Below are positions 34,776 through 48,384 of a DNA stretch of 64,000 nucleotides, one piece after another. The translations under genes and the position numbers were made by a program. The stretch covers positions 4,104,531 through 4,168,530 of the forward strand of contig NW_023503313.1 of NCBI RefSeq assembly GCF_014529535.1, read 5' to 3'. The DNA comes from Bradysia coprophila (lineage: Eukaryota; Arthropoda; Insecta; Diptera; Sciaridae). Position 1 is the first letter of the stretch; the number at the start of each line of letters is the position of its first letter. Under the pieces are notes generated by a model. That model had not been told where the DNA came from. It ran no database searches and saw only the letters and a program-made list of their open reading frames with translations.

Positions 34776-35177
34776 TGCCTGTTGAGTGACAATTTATTGT
34801 TAATAAAACGAAATCAGAAAAACTTCAACATGTCCGTCATTTCTTTAAAAAAAAACTTTATTGAAACAGCCATTGTCTTCAACATCAAAATAATTCATTT
34901 TGATGTTATCTATCATCTTTAGTCATTCATTTTTATTATAGTTAAGATTTCCTACTTCTACAATATTATTCACTTTACACAACAGTTTAATGGAAACGGA
35001 ACGAAAAAAAAAATTAATTTAAAAAAAAGACCATAAAAATGTACGAAAAATATATGAAAAGAGAAGAAAATGATTTATCTTTTCACTAATTTCGTTTAAA
35101 TATATTTGATTTAAAAAAAGAAAAGAAGAAATATTTCAGCCAATATAACTGAGCCATATTTAAGACACTGATGGAAT
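34776..35177. other. Intergenic, prosaposin 3' flank
   Basis: The 3' end region of the prosaposin gene. Candidate polyadenylation signals (AATAAA on the minus strand) occur at 34937-34932 and 34862-34857. No other feature is supported. Confidence 0.45.
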
Positions 35178-38100
35178 TTACAGATTGGTTAACCAACCAT
35201 TCGTCTCGCAATACTTAGTTGCCTATTTAAAAAAAAAAAGAATATTTAAAGTTCAGTTGAGAAATAATGACTCAAATTAGATACGGCAACATGGAATTCG
35301 TAAATCTTTCTACTTACATCACAATCTTTGGCATTATCGACATGAGAACACCAGTACGATGGACCATATGTACATTTAGAATCACCCAACAAGTGTGACT
35401 TTTTGTCGGTCGCTGGTTTAGCTGATAATAATTAAAGGAAAAAAATTCACATTTGGGTGAATGAGTCAACGAAACAAAATATCTGTTCTGCAGCATCAAC
35501 GTCTTTACAATTTAAAACATTTGTTTTTTGTTGTTGAAAACATTGTAAATACGAGTGCACCGTTACCCGAATGGGAATAATAAATAAGTTACTCACCGTC
35601 GGTGTGTTCGATTTGCACGAATGACTGATATTCATCTGGGAAACACATGCCAATTTGTGAACAAACTGTTTGAAGTTCACCTTTAGTTATAATGTTAATC
35701 ATACTCTGTCCATATGATTCAACCAGGGTGATGCACTGGAAATCGAAAAAATGGTTTCTTTTATAATGACTGACTCAAATGAACACCGAGGAAAGTGGTC
35801 ATCCATTGGGGATGAGTGTGCACTTACTCGATCGTAGTATTTTCCGGGTAATTTTGTACAGATTTTCTCCACAAGATGCTCCACGTCATGCTCATAAGTT
35901 GGATCGTCCAATATTTTCGCTAAAGTTTGGGTCGATGCATGGCATATGGCACATTCAATCACTTCAACTGGAATTAAACGGAACGGTTAGAATTGACCGC
36001 CCGCATTCCAATCTCTATTTTGGAAATTACCTTTGCTCTCGACGATCTTCGGAGCGGTACACAAATGCATCTCAATGCAAAGCTGTTTTGGCGGACTGGT
36101 TGCAAGCAGAGTGATGATCAACGAACCATAGTCGTCGACAAATTTGGTACATTTGTCGCTAACAGTTTTCGGTAGCTTTTTGCAGATGTTGCGAACGGTG
36201 TTCTCAATTTCCGTTTGAGTTTCTTTGTCTTTCAATTCGGTTTCCAATTGGGTCATTACATATTCACAAATCACACACGACGGCGAATCGGACACTTGTC
36301 CAACGGCTGTGCCCTGTTCAATTTTCGATGGAATTGCTACAACGGATACTTGCAACGCCTCGTCGACCAGTAAATTATCCTCGGCAAAGCACATGCCCAA
36401 TTCACTGCAAATGGCTTTCGGTGTCATTTCCTTCAGCATCAGATCAATGATTTGATCGCCGTATTTCGTGATGATTTGGCTGCACTTGTTCTTCAGTTTG
36501 TGTAGTCTGTCACAAGCATGTTGCAGAGCTCGTTTGATATCCTCCTGTTAAATGAATTCGCAGTTGCAAAATGTGAGCGAATGATTACGAGGATGGGTAT
36601 TTGGGGGGACAATTTTACCTTCGAGTTTTTGTTGTGGATATTTTTCTCGATCTCCTTCACAATCTGTTCGCACAGTATACAGTTCGGTGTGGCGACGTAT
36701 TCAACCTCTTTGGTTTTGATGGGTTGGCCATTGTATGTGTAATCGGGAATTTCGTTCGTCTCTGTGTAAACAGGTCACCAGGTCAATGAGATCAAAATTA
36801 TGCAACACATTGGCTCAATGTCATTGAGTGTGTAATATAGTGAGATGATTCGTCACAGTTTACAATCTGACCTCATATGAGTAACCATCCCACAAACACT
36901 ACGACCAAAAAGTAAGACTTACCAATATCTCCGCCTGTGATCGGAACAAAGGTCAGCTTGGAATCGGTGCACAGTTTCAAGTAAACGCAAATTTGTTGTG
37001 GCGTGAAATCATCGGCTAACATTTTCAATAGCTCAGCGGTGTACGTGTCAACGAAGTCATTACATTCCGGCTGCAATTTATTGGTCAAATGTGAGCACAA
37101 TCCCTTCAATGTACGCTTGATGTTTTCCTGGAATTCGATTAATTGAGCAAATGTGGCCGAAATCTTGTTGCACAGTCACTTACAGTCGATTTATCGTCTT
37201 TCAACAGTGTCACTGCCTCCTGAACAGCGAACAAACACAATGGACATTTTTCGGAACCGGAATTCTGGGCATTAATAGTAACGTCAATGGGTTCGGGTGC
37301 AAACACTTCAACGTCGCCGGAATTTTTCGGACACATGTACAGTCTGGGACAAATGTCCTTCGGGTCGATTTCTTGGATCAGAAGGGCGATCAGCGCATCA
37401 CCATAACTTTGAACGAAACTGTGACATGTTTCCGTAATCGCTTTCGGCAATTTGTCGCATGCTTCAGCAACGGCTTTCTTGATATTTTCCTACGGAACGA
37501 AGGTTAACTCTCGTTATTGTCCACTCCATCCTCAACACAATTATTTTCACAATTTACCTCATTCTTTGGTGAAGCCATGGTCTCCTGAACGAAATGTAAG
37601 AAGTATTCGCACATGGGACACCAGTCACCACCTTCGACCAACAGCTCTGGATTCGGTGCCATCAATAGGGTGTCAATGGGTAATTGGAAGCTTTGAACTT
37701 CTTTTGCACTGAAGGATGGCTCACCTTCGCCGAGGAGGAATTTCTTTGGTCTTGCAGTAATTGCTACCTCGACTTGTTGTGCAGAATCAACTGGCAATAG
37801 TGGCATGAACAGGGTCTACAGGCAAGAACGAAAAATGTAATTTGAAATCGTCAACTGTGATCAATCAGAACTTACTCCGGTCAACGAGTCTCCTAATCCT
37901 CTCGGACAGATTTCCATTAAGCAGCAAGCCTCTTTCTCATTTAGATCTTTCACCAAGGTGTTGTAGATGACGTCGTAGTATTCATCAACTATGCTCAGAC
38001 ATTCGGTTTTGAAACCTTTGGTTTGTTTGCAAAGACCTTCTAGGACTGACTTGAATTCCGTTTCGGTTGTGTTAGCAATGAGAAGATCTCTGTGAGAAAT

Positions 38101-41100
38101 AGAGTCACACAACAGTCAGTACGATCGATATGAAATTCCAATTTTTAAAAATTAATTTTTACCTCAAATGACGTACTAATTGTTCGCACAATTCGCACGG
38201 AATATCATCACTGACAGCAACAAATCCAACATCCGACCTGGGACGAATTTCGACCGCTTCCGCGTGCTGATGATAATTGTCGGCACAGACTCCAGCCATG
38301 TGGCATAGAGAACCAGAATTGAAGCTCTTGTTCAATTCGTTGTAAATCTCGTTGAAATAAACCAGCACAATGTTGGCGCATGCATCAGAAAACGAGGACA
38401 ATTTACCGCATACTCCCAATAATGAGTCGAGCACGTCGTCACGGCTTTTTCCATGGAATTTTTGTGAAATCAACGAGTCAACGCTGTTGCACTGTTCGCA
38501 TGAAAGTTTCTTTGTCGATGTCGGAACAGCCTCTACGACCTCGTCTCTCGTTTCTTCCAACATTTTATCGATAGCCGCATTGTTGCACAATCCGGCAACG
38601 GTGCACACAGCCTGTGGATTCATTTGTGAAGCAAGGGCCTCAACCAATTCCGGAATGAAATCATCAACCAGCTTATCGCATTCTTTGCGTATTGGCTTCA
38701 ACGGAATAAGATTACAGGAACCTTCAAATACGGCCTTCAGATCCTCTTGTGTCTCATTGCTTTCAAGTTGATCGCGTGCTTGACCAACCATATCTAAACA
38801 AATCTTACAGATTGAATCAGTGTCTTCGGGAACTGTGTGAGTTTCCCAGACAGTTTGGATGCAATGTTTGACGGCATTACAATGTTTGGCGTTCCTGTAA
38901 CAAAAGAGTAAGCCAGAATTAGTCGAGGGAAACGTTGTACACAGAGTATATTGGCACCCCACTTCGATTCGCACAAATCAGACGATCCATCGAATAATAG
39001 AACAGAATTGTTTGATCGAATAAAGACATTCAATTAAAGTCTCTGAAAGTTATCAGAACTACACCGAACATCACTTCATTACAAAGCAGAATTTCAATCT
39101 TTTCGCATTCATTTCAAATTGTATGCTAATTTTGTGAAAGATGAAGGTCAATATCGAGACAGAACCAAAGTCTGAATCATTTGTGCACATTCGTGTGAAA
39201 GGAAATTTAATTAAATTTATGATTTCGTCAGTTCGAATCAAATTACAACTCAGGTTCTACCATTGTCGTATGTATGCGGTAAGCGGTAAAGTTTGTCGCA
39301 GCAATATAGAGGAAACGAAGCCCAATTGGAATGCGCGTTGACATTTTATTGTATTAAACTGCAGTCATTATAATCTCATATTTCACCTTCGCTGTGCCAC
39401 AGCGTTACTCATATTCATGAGTGTATTTTGCTTTGTCGATAAAACGGCTAAATGGTCAATAAATCAATTCATTTTAATCATATTCACGGATTTCGAACGA
39501 TATCTGAAGAAAATGGCAAAACTATTCGTGTGTCGTTACTCTTACACTATGATCACGCAAACAACAAACCGGTAGCATTGATAAAATGTTACAAAAATAC
39601 GAGCGAATCGAATAAGTAAATGAAATTGTTTACATCAAAACTTTGGTAAATATTGTTGATAACCTTTGACCCTTTTTGACTACCTAAACCCGTTGGTTCT
39701 CAACTCCTAGCGCAAACAAAATGTATTTTCGACTAACTACGAAATTTTGTTTAAATTCCTTTTGTCAGCAGGAAAATCTTCGATGCATTTCGATTGATTT
39801 TGTAATAAATGCAAGCGCTCTCTCATGAAAGACGAGGCAGAAACATTTACTCACACACCTTTATATGATTCGTGACGAACCAATAATTTCAGTAGTCGGA
39901 AATATCTTTCGTATGTTTCTTCCTCAAAGTTTAAAGCGTTGCACAAAACAAACATTGCATCGCACAATTTGTAGAGCTTAGCAAGGAGTTCCGAGAAGAA
40001 GAGCGGTTATGATCGTAACTGATTCATTCGTAGATTCCCTGGTCAGGTATGCGTCGGTCAATGGAAAGCTGACCATGGAGGTATCCTAAATAGATCATCG
40101 ACACATAAGACATTCGACTATTTTCATCTGACATGTACTTTGGAATCAAATGTTACAACGAACAATCGTACGGTTGGTTAGTAGGGCGTATCGAATTTTT
40201 AGAATTTTAGGGGCCGCGATAGCCTGTGTGCGGAAAACGTAGATCATTGAAAACTAATTCCAGGCATATGGTTGATGGATCCGAAGGTGCCCGGGAAGAA
40301 GTCCCCCCGGACGACTTTAACTTTCAAATGGTCATAACTCGGAAAGTTGAGAGTATTTCTGAAAACAATGTTCTAGCAGGATGTAGAGCGTTAAAAACTC
40401 TACAAAACTGCCAAAGAAACCGATGGTCCAAAAGGTGTGTCTGTCGAGGTTTTCTAACATCGAAAGTTCGACATTTTCGTTTTTGACTTTTATTTCCTGA
40501 GAGACAAATTATTAAGTTTAGCTTTTGGCGTGAGGTTGTAGAGGAGGTCGAGTACTACCAGTACACTAGGCATTGTCCCGGTCGGCGATCCATCCGAAAC
40601 CACTTTTTCAACATTAATGAATGAACTTTTTAAGTGTATCCACGTCGCCCACGAAGCCAGTGCAGACACTGTAACCGGTGTTGCTGAGTCGAGGTAACCT
40701 TGGCCAGTAAGTGCACATAATATTCCATAACAGTAGCTGAACTCTTTTACAAAATATTTGGGATCTCGATGTAGCACATTATATTGACACGGTATACCAC
40801 GAAGTTCAACCTTTTGTAAAAATATCGAAAAATGTGTATTTGCAACGAAATCGACTTCTTACTACTGTTCGTGGGTCAAATAACTAATTAAAACGATTAT
40901 TTGTTGTTTTTCTCACAAATTTCACTTTCTCAGATTTTGTAGTACAAAATGTGCTACACCGAATTCTTAAATATTTTGTAAAAGAGTTCAGCTACTGTTA
41001 TGGAATATTATGTGCACTTACTGGCCAAGGTTACCTCGACTCAGCAACACCGGTTACATTGTCTGTTACATTGGCTTCGTGGGCGACGTGGGTACACTTA

Positions 41101-43359
41101 AAAAGTCCATTCAAAAATGTTGAAAAAGTGGTTTCGGATGGATCGCCGACCGGGACAATGCCTAGTGTACTGGTAGTACTCGACCTCCTCTACAACCTCA
41201 TGCCAAAAGCTAAAGTTAATAATTTGTCTCTCAGGAAATAAAAGTCAAAAACCAAAATCTCGAACTTTCGATGTTAGAAAACCTCGACAGACACACCTTT
41301 TGGACCATCGGTTTCTTTGGCAGTTTTGTAGAGTTTTTAACGCTCTACATCCTGCTAGAACATTGTTTTCAGAAATACTCTCAACTTTCCGAGTTATGAC
41401 CATTTGAAAGTTAAAGTCGTCCGGGGGGACTTCTTCCCGGGCACCTTCGGATCCATCATCCATATGCCTGGACTTAGTTTTCAATGATCTACGTTTTCCG
41501 CACACAGGCTATCGCGGCCCTTAAAATTCTCAAAATTCGATACGCCCTATTGGTTAGTTAGTCCATAAATCAACTCTGGCTTTGTAGATCAAATACGAAA
41601 GTAAAAGAATCAATAAACCAATTCAGCGATAACGGACAACAACACAAACTCAAGCTAAATTCCCAATTGGTGATAACATGTCCGTTCTTTTATCTCTCTG
41701 CAGATCAGTAAAACATGTCAGTCTATTCAACTTAAATCGACTTATTCTATGGACCATGGACGGAAATCAATTTTCTGAGAGGTCGTAAAATAATCAAATT
41801 TTGACTGAATTCAATACGAAAAGGAAAAAGGCGGCCGTTTGACAGCTTAATTTGTTAGACTGAAAAGTGGTCTAAATTTTCTAAAATTTCGGAAATTTTC
41901 TCCGTCACTGAGCAGAAAAATTTACTTGCAAAAGTTCATTACATTGAGACGTATTTGAGTCACTATGACTGTGAATAATCGATAAAGTTATATTAGAAAC
42001 CCTGGTTAACATTCCTGGCATGCAACTATGAAATTGTGCACACATTGTGTACACAATTCAAGACAATACAACAAAAACGTCGACAAAGTCATTATCATTA
42101 GGAACCAATTCAGAACGATGCTCTCTCACATTGTTAGCGTCGGTTTGATAAAGAAAAATTATTTCCATTCAGAGCATGATTCATAAAAATCCCGATGCAT
42201 AAAAAAGGACCGAGACGTTTCTTTATGCGGGTCTATTGAACATAATTTTTATTTCATAATGTACGGGTGGTGACCACAAAATTGTAGTCACTATGTTGCC
42301 ATTTGTTTTGATAATTTATTTTTGACTTCCTTTGTGTGGTTTTTTTTTAAGTTTCCTTTCATAGTAAGTATATCAATATAGCAGTCGATAAGAGACTTTT
42401 GTACAATCACCGAGACAGAAAGAAAATTTCTCGACTGCGAATATAATTTGAAAGTAATGATCGATCTGCTGAAATCGTCCGTCAAGACAATTTACTTAAG
42501 ATGGGTATTTCTATTGCGTTTCAATTTGAAAATGAAATGGCATGACGATAATTATTTTGACAATAACATCTAAATTACCCGTCGAACTAAAACACATCGT
42601 TGAATGTCAAAATAACTTCTTTTTTTTGCAGATTCATTGCAATGCCTTTTTGGTGCATCGAAATAAAATAAAGAAGCTCTCGAGTGTTGGTAAATTATGG
42701 CAATAACAAAACAATATAAAAAGCGAATGTCTTAACTGAGTTGTTACGGCATAGAAATTGTATAGCGTAAGATCAGTTATGTGCTAATAATTAGAAATTT
42801 ATTTTCAATAGTAAACCCACTAGAGCTGAAACAAAACCAAAAATCAATTCGTGGTTTACTGAATATATACAAAACGTATTTGTATGCAACCTCCTCCAGT
42901 CAGCCATATATAAACATTGTTTCCAAAACATATCTGCTTTGATGACAATATTTTGCCGATTAAAATACAAAAACAGTTGAAACGAGAAGTTCATTTTTCG
43001 TTCAACCGACCAATTAGTCATCACTCAAAAGACGATATTCCTTATCACGCTCATTGTAACTTGAAAATAAATTATAACAAAGGAAAATCCGAAAACTTAC
43101 GTGATGTTCGAGCACCAGTATGACGGACCGTAGGTGCATTCTTTTGCCCCTAGCAATTTCGGTTTAGATTCACTAATTGGCGATGCGAAGATAACAGCTG
43201 CGCCTTAATTTAACAAAAAAAAAGAAGAAAGAAACCCGATTACCAACCAGATCACAATGCATTGATGGAATAGACAAAAACAATTTTGCTTGGATTTTTT
43301 TTCTTCTTATTGTACATACCCAAGAAACAGCCACAAAGGGCAAATAGAAATAATTTCAT
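35178..43359 (-). CDS. Sap-r: Prosaposin (saposin-related precursor)
   Basis: The gene encodes a lysosomal/secreted precursor that is cut into saposins, small lipid-binding activators of sphingolipid breakdown. Thirteen exons (43359-43320, 43203-43101, 38894-38163, 38089-37876, 37815-37558, 37489-37184, 37127-36923, 36761-36619, 36544-36031, 35967-35828, 35735-35597, 35421-35318, 35222-35178) join in phase into 980 residues, close to the length of the fly protein. The leader is MKLFLFALCGCFLGAAVIFA. A saposin A domain (CTYGPSYWCSN...AKHC) lies at each end, at about residues 36-60 and 945-980. Eight saposin B domains lie between, each with the six-Cys pattern starting CxxC, for example SICKICLDMV (about 75-151), SCEQCNSVDS, PCELCEQLV, CPMCEYFL, CPLCLFAV, CILCEQIV, CVICEYVM and CAICHAST. 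Many introns fall at similar points inside the B domains, as expected from domain duplication. The 4.2-kb intron 2 contains a hAT element. Confidence 0.95.
40182..41549. mobile_element. Palindromic hAT-type element, 1368 bp
   Basis: The element starts TAGGGCGTATCGAATTTT and ends with its reverse complement, flanked by a perfect 8-bp duplication TTGGTTAG (40174-40181 and 41550-41557). Almost the whole element is an inverted repeat. Two pairs of open frames mirror each other: an outer pair of 86 codons (40226-40486 and 41505-41245) and an inner pair of about 95 codons (40777-40490 and 40951-41241) with phrases FVKEFSYCYGILCALTGQGY and PSVLVVLDLLYNL. Neither looks like a transposase. It sits in prosaposin intron 2 and is a larger relative of 2320-2977. 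Confidence 0.88.
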
Positions 43360-44389
43360 TTTCGTTTCACTTAATATTATGCTTTGGTTTAGATTTATAC
43401 TCTAAATAAATAAAATGAAACGTATTAACGCGACGACGAAACTTTTGTTTTTGCTTGAACTTAATTCAATTAAAAGTGCGACACTCACAACTCTTACAAT
43501 ATATTTTTCAGATGTGTCATTCAAATAATATTCAAACCGACAGAAGTTGGTTGCGATTCGCGAGCAAGTCATTTTTGAGTCATTATGGCCATTATGGTAA
43601 ATCATAATTTTGTATTATTATGGCGTCTGTCAGTTTCGGCGCGAAAGGTTTGAATTTTATGTACCCAGCCCAGTTATCTGCCTGTCAGAATGTTTCAATA
43701 TAGTAGATTTCATCCAATGTCAACGATTGAACGGTTATGGTGGGAAATTTACAGCTCCCCAAGGTCGTGATACATTCACATGTAATTTTTCACGTTAATT
43801 TTTAAAAACGTTTTGAGACAAAATTTTCAGAAACGGGTTCACTTCGGTTCACTTCGGGTTCAGAATTCAGATATGAGTCTTACCACGGAACTAGCCTTCA
43901 AAAAAGGTAATACTTTTTTGTTCTAAAAATACTCATTTAGGAAATATTCTGCAGAATATAACATGTTATTGTGGTCTATACGCTGGTTTTTTGGGAAAAA
44001 TAGAACTGAAAATATCCATAAAAGATCTTTGGTTCGAAAGATGATGCAAAAAATCTTTGAAATTACATTAATAAGTTGAACCGAAAAATATTAAAGGAAG
44101 AAGGAGTAAACACCTTTCTGCGTTGAAAAATTTGGAAAAATATAGGAAAATGTGGAAACATTTAGGAAAATATACGAAAAGGTTTTCCCAAAAAATACTC
44201 ACTGGTCCGTTGAAGAAGCGGCTGACTGTGCATATCTTTTATCAGGTCCGGACTGGCCATACGGTGAATTCGGGGGATTCCCGATGGGCCTTTTGGATTT
44301 TTGTATGAGAATTTTTAATTTGTGGGCCTTTTTAAATTGAGTTGCATGGAGTGTGGTCATCTGCAGAAAGTACTCTATTTCACGTGAAA

Positions 44390-44465
44390 ATGTTTTACAG
44401 TTGTGCGACACACTGTCAAGTTTCAGTACCCTATTCAGAGTACCATTCATTCTTGGAGTGCGTTG
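44390..44465 (+). repeat. Dispersed repeat, copy 2 of 3
   Basis: Shares ACACACTGTCAAGTTTCAGT, TACCCTATTCAGAGTACC and the CTTGGAGTGCGTTG end with 29900-29990 and 58155-58222. Confidence 0.6.
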
Positions 44466-44585
44466 CATTTATACATTACCTTATTTGAAATGTCACTGTG
44501 CAAAGAACTCTGGGCCTGCTAAGCCATACGAGACAGTTTAATATCGTTTACAAACTTTTGAGGTCTTGTCCTTAAGTGGAATCAT

Positions 44586-45366
44586 TTATTTTTTCACTTT
44601 CATATCAAAAAAGGGCAGCTTGAATCCAGTTCCGTCTTTACCAGCCGAGAAACCGAATCCTAAAAATTCCATATTTACACCATCTCTACCTAGCTTCATT
44701 CCCGTATCCAAATTAAGGCCTGTGCCAATTGTTACGTTTTCCGTTTCCACTTCTTTACGAATAACTTTGCCTTTTTGTTGGTAAGGGCAAGAATATATGC
44801 ATAATTAATTTCTAATTGTTGTATTGCTGGTCTGGTAATATTAAATTACTAAGCTGAATTTTTTTTATTTCAACATTGGTCGGAACAAAGTAATACAAAA
44901 GCTTAGTAATTCAATATATGCATGTTGAATTCATTAAACATCTCCCAATCCTTCTAATACACAAGGCTGTATACTTTGGGGAGGTCACGCAGATGCAGAT
45001 ACGCGGGTTACACACCATGTTTCATACAAAAAATTCACCACGCCATAGCGAAACTGAAAACAAATTCAGAGGGTTTTAGTCCCAAACATACCGCGTATCT
45101 AATAAAATGGCGATCTGCGTGACCTCCCCAAAGTATACAGCCTTGCTAATACATAACATACCCTCAACGCCAACGTCAACACCTTTGTTATTCAAATCAG
45201 CTTTGGCGCCAACTTTCAAAAGAGAAGTATTGCTCTTGTCCCCACAATCATTTTCTTTCTTTGACTCGAATAATGCTCCGCCAACCCCAGACGATAAGCC
45301 ATCGGCTCCAAGCGAAAGATTGCTTTTGAGACCGAGGAATTCTGTTGAATTATTTGTTGAACTCAT
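44586..45366 (-). CDS. Small glycine-rich protein, 129 aa, function unknown
   Basis: Two exons (45366-45162 and 44770-44586) join at phase 1 with a GTATGT donor, giving a 129-residue protein. There is no signal peptide. The sequence alternates short Gly/Ala/Asp turns with hydrophobic residues: FLGLKSNLSLGADGLSSGVG, KVGAKADLNNKGVDVGVEG, NVTIGTGLNLDTGMKLGRDG, and the ending FLGFGFSAGKDGTGFKLPFF. This pattern suggests stacked beta strands or a repeat fold. Similar Gly-Asp-Gly repeats occur in uncharacterised invertebrate proteins, as far as I recall; I assign no function. The AATAAA polyadenylation signal overlaps the stop codon (44590-44585). A 184-bp MITE lies in the intron, 16 bp from the donor site. 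Confidence 0.7.
44962..45145. mobile_element. hAT-type MITE, 184 bp (CAAGGCTGTA family)
   Basis: The ends are CAAGGCTGTATACTTTGGGG and its reverse complement, flanked by an 8-bp duplication CTAATACA (44954-44961 and 45146-45153). A diverged relative is at 54182-54344. It lies in the intron of the small glycine-rich gene. Confidence 0.9.
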
Positions 45367-47515
45367 CGGGTCAATCTTATTCCCGATTAGGGTGGGTCGA
45401 TTTTAACAACTTGAAAATCCACACCTAGTGGCATGTGTAGCTTGCCAAAACTAGTCAAACTGCATCATTACTTTTTCTTTTCCGAATACTTTTGAGTACC
45501 GCACAATAGATTGAATGGGTCTGTCAGGCTTCTTTGAAATTTTCATAGAAATTTTTTTGAAAAAAGCTTTGGAAAGCCTTGTAGAGGCTGTAATAGACTG
45601 AAACAAACAAAATCAACTTAATTTGAAAAAATCGGTGCTGTCGAAGTGAAAAAATGTACATTTTCTATATAATATTGGGGGTCTGTCAACTTTGAACCAC
45701 CATAATGTACAATGAACTTCCTCAAATTTCATTAGATCTTTCCGTAAGAGTTAGAATAGGTAAAAACGACAATGATGTATATTATCGGAATGTCTCAGAT
45801 TGATTATTTCCGAAGTAATAGTTCCAGAGGTCGAAATATGTTCCTTAGAATCTACTACTACTACAACGCTACATAAATGCATTTCAGATTAGTTTGATAC
45901 TTCCAAAGATCTCTTACACAAGTTGAGCAAACATCGAAAATCATGTCCTACCACGAAATAGAATGGGAAACGTTTCGGAGCGTGTTCAAATGTTAAACAT
46001 TCTACAGATTCTATTCCTGAAATGTATTCACTGCCAGGTATTCCCAATTCAGTTCCAGTTGTCGCGAGGAAATCTGCAGAAATTTCTGTTGTTGGCTCAG
46101 GAAGTTCAGTTAAACGTAATTGTCGGTCACCACGTTGATCAAAAATTAAGAATGAATTTGCGAAAACTTCATCCAGCTTATATGAAAATGAAATTCAAGC
46201 CACATCCGATCCGAATGATCGATGGCTCTATAGAATCGTTAGTCTCCCCTGACAATTTTGTGGAACAACTTTTTTCTTGTTGTCTTTTTATTTTTGGCAG
46301 TAGAGTTGTAAAAGTGAGTTGTGTCGTATGTTGAAAAAAAATTATTTGAGAACTAAAAGTTGAATTATCTGGCCAATAAACAAACGATTTATTTGGAAGT
46401 GTGCAGCGTTGTAGTGCTTAGAAAGACGCTGCGTTACATACCCAAGAAGGGTCGAAAGGTCTGTGTGTGGAAGCGCTAGACATCGAAATACAGTATATGG
46501 TTTTCGGTTTCGGAATCTCTTGGACATCAGTGTCCAAACAAGTTTGACAATGGATAGTAGAGAGTAGTTCACCAGGAGTCCAACGATACTACGGAAGCCG
46601 TTGGCCGTCGCTGTCCAAGGTTGTGACAGGAAATTCAGAAAATTTGACTACGCCGGAGAACTTCTAAGGGGTCATCTGCCGCCATAAAGCAACTAAAAAA
46701 TGAAAAACATATCAGACCTCGTTACTACGGGTCTCTACTTTCCAATGATACCAAACTGGGAACTGTTTTTACTTGCAACACTAACGACTCTTCGTAGCCA
46801 ATGCGAACAGTAGATTGCTAAAACTTAGTTCCCAGGTTCAATTTGAAGAGTAATTTACTATTTTATCACGTTCAATGCGAATAAAGAGGATTAAGACTGT
46901 TGGAATGAATTTTTTGGCATTTTTTTCCCTCCATAATTATTCTTCATATAGACGTACTGTGTGTCACATTTACTAATAAAAAATACATTCGACGAGTCTC
47001 TACCCACGCGTGTTTGGTATCATTGGAAAGTAGAGACCCGTAGTAACGAGGTCTGATATGTTTTTCATTTTTTAGTTGCTTTATAGCGGCAGATGACCCC
47101 TTAGAAGTTCTCCGGCGTAGTCAAATTTTCTGAATTTCCTGTCACAACCTTGGACAGCGACGGCCAACGGCTTCCGTAGTATCGTTGGACTCCTGGTGAA
47201 CTACTCTCTACTATCCATTGTCAAACTTGTTTGGACACTGATGTCCAAGAGATTCCGAAACCGAAAACCATATACTGTATTTCGATGTCTAGCGCTTCCA
47301 CACACAGACCTTTCGACCCTTTTTGGGTATGTAACGCAGCGTCTTTCTAAGCACTACAAACCTGCACACTTCCAAATAAATCGTTTGTTTATTGGCCAGA
47401 TAATTCAACTTTTAGTTCTCAAATAATTTTTTTTCAACATACGACACAACTCACTTTTACAACTCTACTGCCAAAAATAAAAAGACAACAAGAAAAAAGT
47501 TGTTCCACAAAATTG

Positions 47516-47878
47516 TCAGGGGAGACTAACGATTCTATAGAGCCATCGATCGTTCGGATCGGATGTGGCTTGAATCTCAGTTGTTCGATACCTTGGCAAA
47601 TTCATTCTTAAAACAATGAAATCGATCGGGATTCTATCACCATCATCGCATTTGCAACTATTTCTGACACATTTACAGCGACCAATATCAAAAAGTTTTT
47701 CGCCATCGTCATAGAATATTTTAAAGCCGTGTCGATTCTTGTTTCTTTTCCTTTTCTTGTAATCCTCAATCAGTCTTTTAATTTTCAATGTGACGCCTTT
47801 CTCCGACAATATCAGCATTCGTGTCTTTTTCCAAATTAGAAGAACCTCATGTACAACATCAGGAACAAAAAACTCCAA
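47516..47878 (-). CDS. Cys-rich open frame in the foldback element
   Basis: A 120-codon frame inside the right arm of the foldback. It is highly charged (KIKRLIEDYKKRKRNKNRHG) and has the cluster LFDIGRCKCVRNSCKCDDGD, which could bind zinc. The first codon is not a confident start, so the true protein may extend upstream or be truncated. I recall similar LFDI-C-x-C clusters in uncharacterised proteins linked to transposons in arthropods. That link is memory-based and weak. Confidence 0.35.
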   Translation of the reverse strand: MEFFVPDVVHEVLLIWKKTRMLILSEKGVTLKIKRLIEDYKKRKRNKNRHGFKIFYDDGEKLFDIGRCKCVRNSCKCDDGDRIPIDFIVLRMNLPRYRTTEIQATSDPNDRWLYRIVSLP

Positions 47879-48384
47879 CAGTTGGCTTTTGTTTTCATCA
47901 GCAAGTTTATCGTCGTAACCCAGACATACTCTCCTTATGAGGTCAAGTTTTGTTGGCAGGCTTTCTTCACTTAAAACGCTTGACTTGATAAAACCAAATC
48001 AGCGTTCAGATAATAACGCTCCCCGAGACGTTGATTACTCGCTTTGTTCTATTCTATTGTATTTCGTGGTCGCACATGATTTTCGATGTTTGTAAGAGAT
48101 CTTTGGAAATATCAAACTAATCGGAAATGCATTTATGTAACGTCTGTAGTAGTAGAAGATTCGAATTAACATATTTCGTTCTAACATCAGAATCTACTAC
48201 TTCAAAAAATGACGTTTTTAACATAAACATTTTTTTCTAATAGAGTAGCTCGACCTCTGGAACTATTACTTCGGAAATAATCAATCTGAGACATTTCGAC
48301 AATATACATCATTGTCGTTTTTACCTATTCTAACTCTAACGGAAAGATCTAATGAAATTTGAGGAAGTTCATTGTACATTATGG

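Noticed and set aside
35779-38771. Several plus-strand frames of 60 to 130 codons
   Set aside because: All lie antisense to prosaposin exons and have no domain, start context or splice model.
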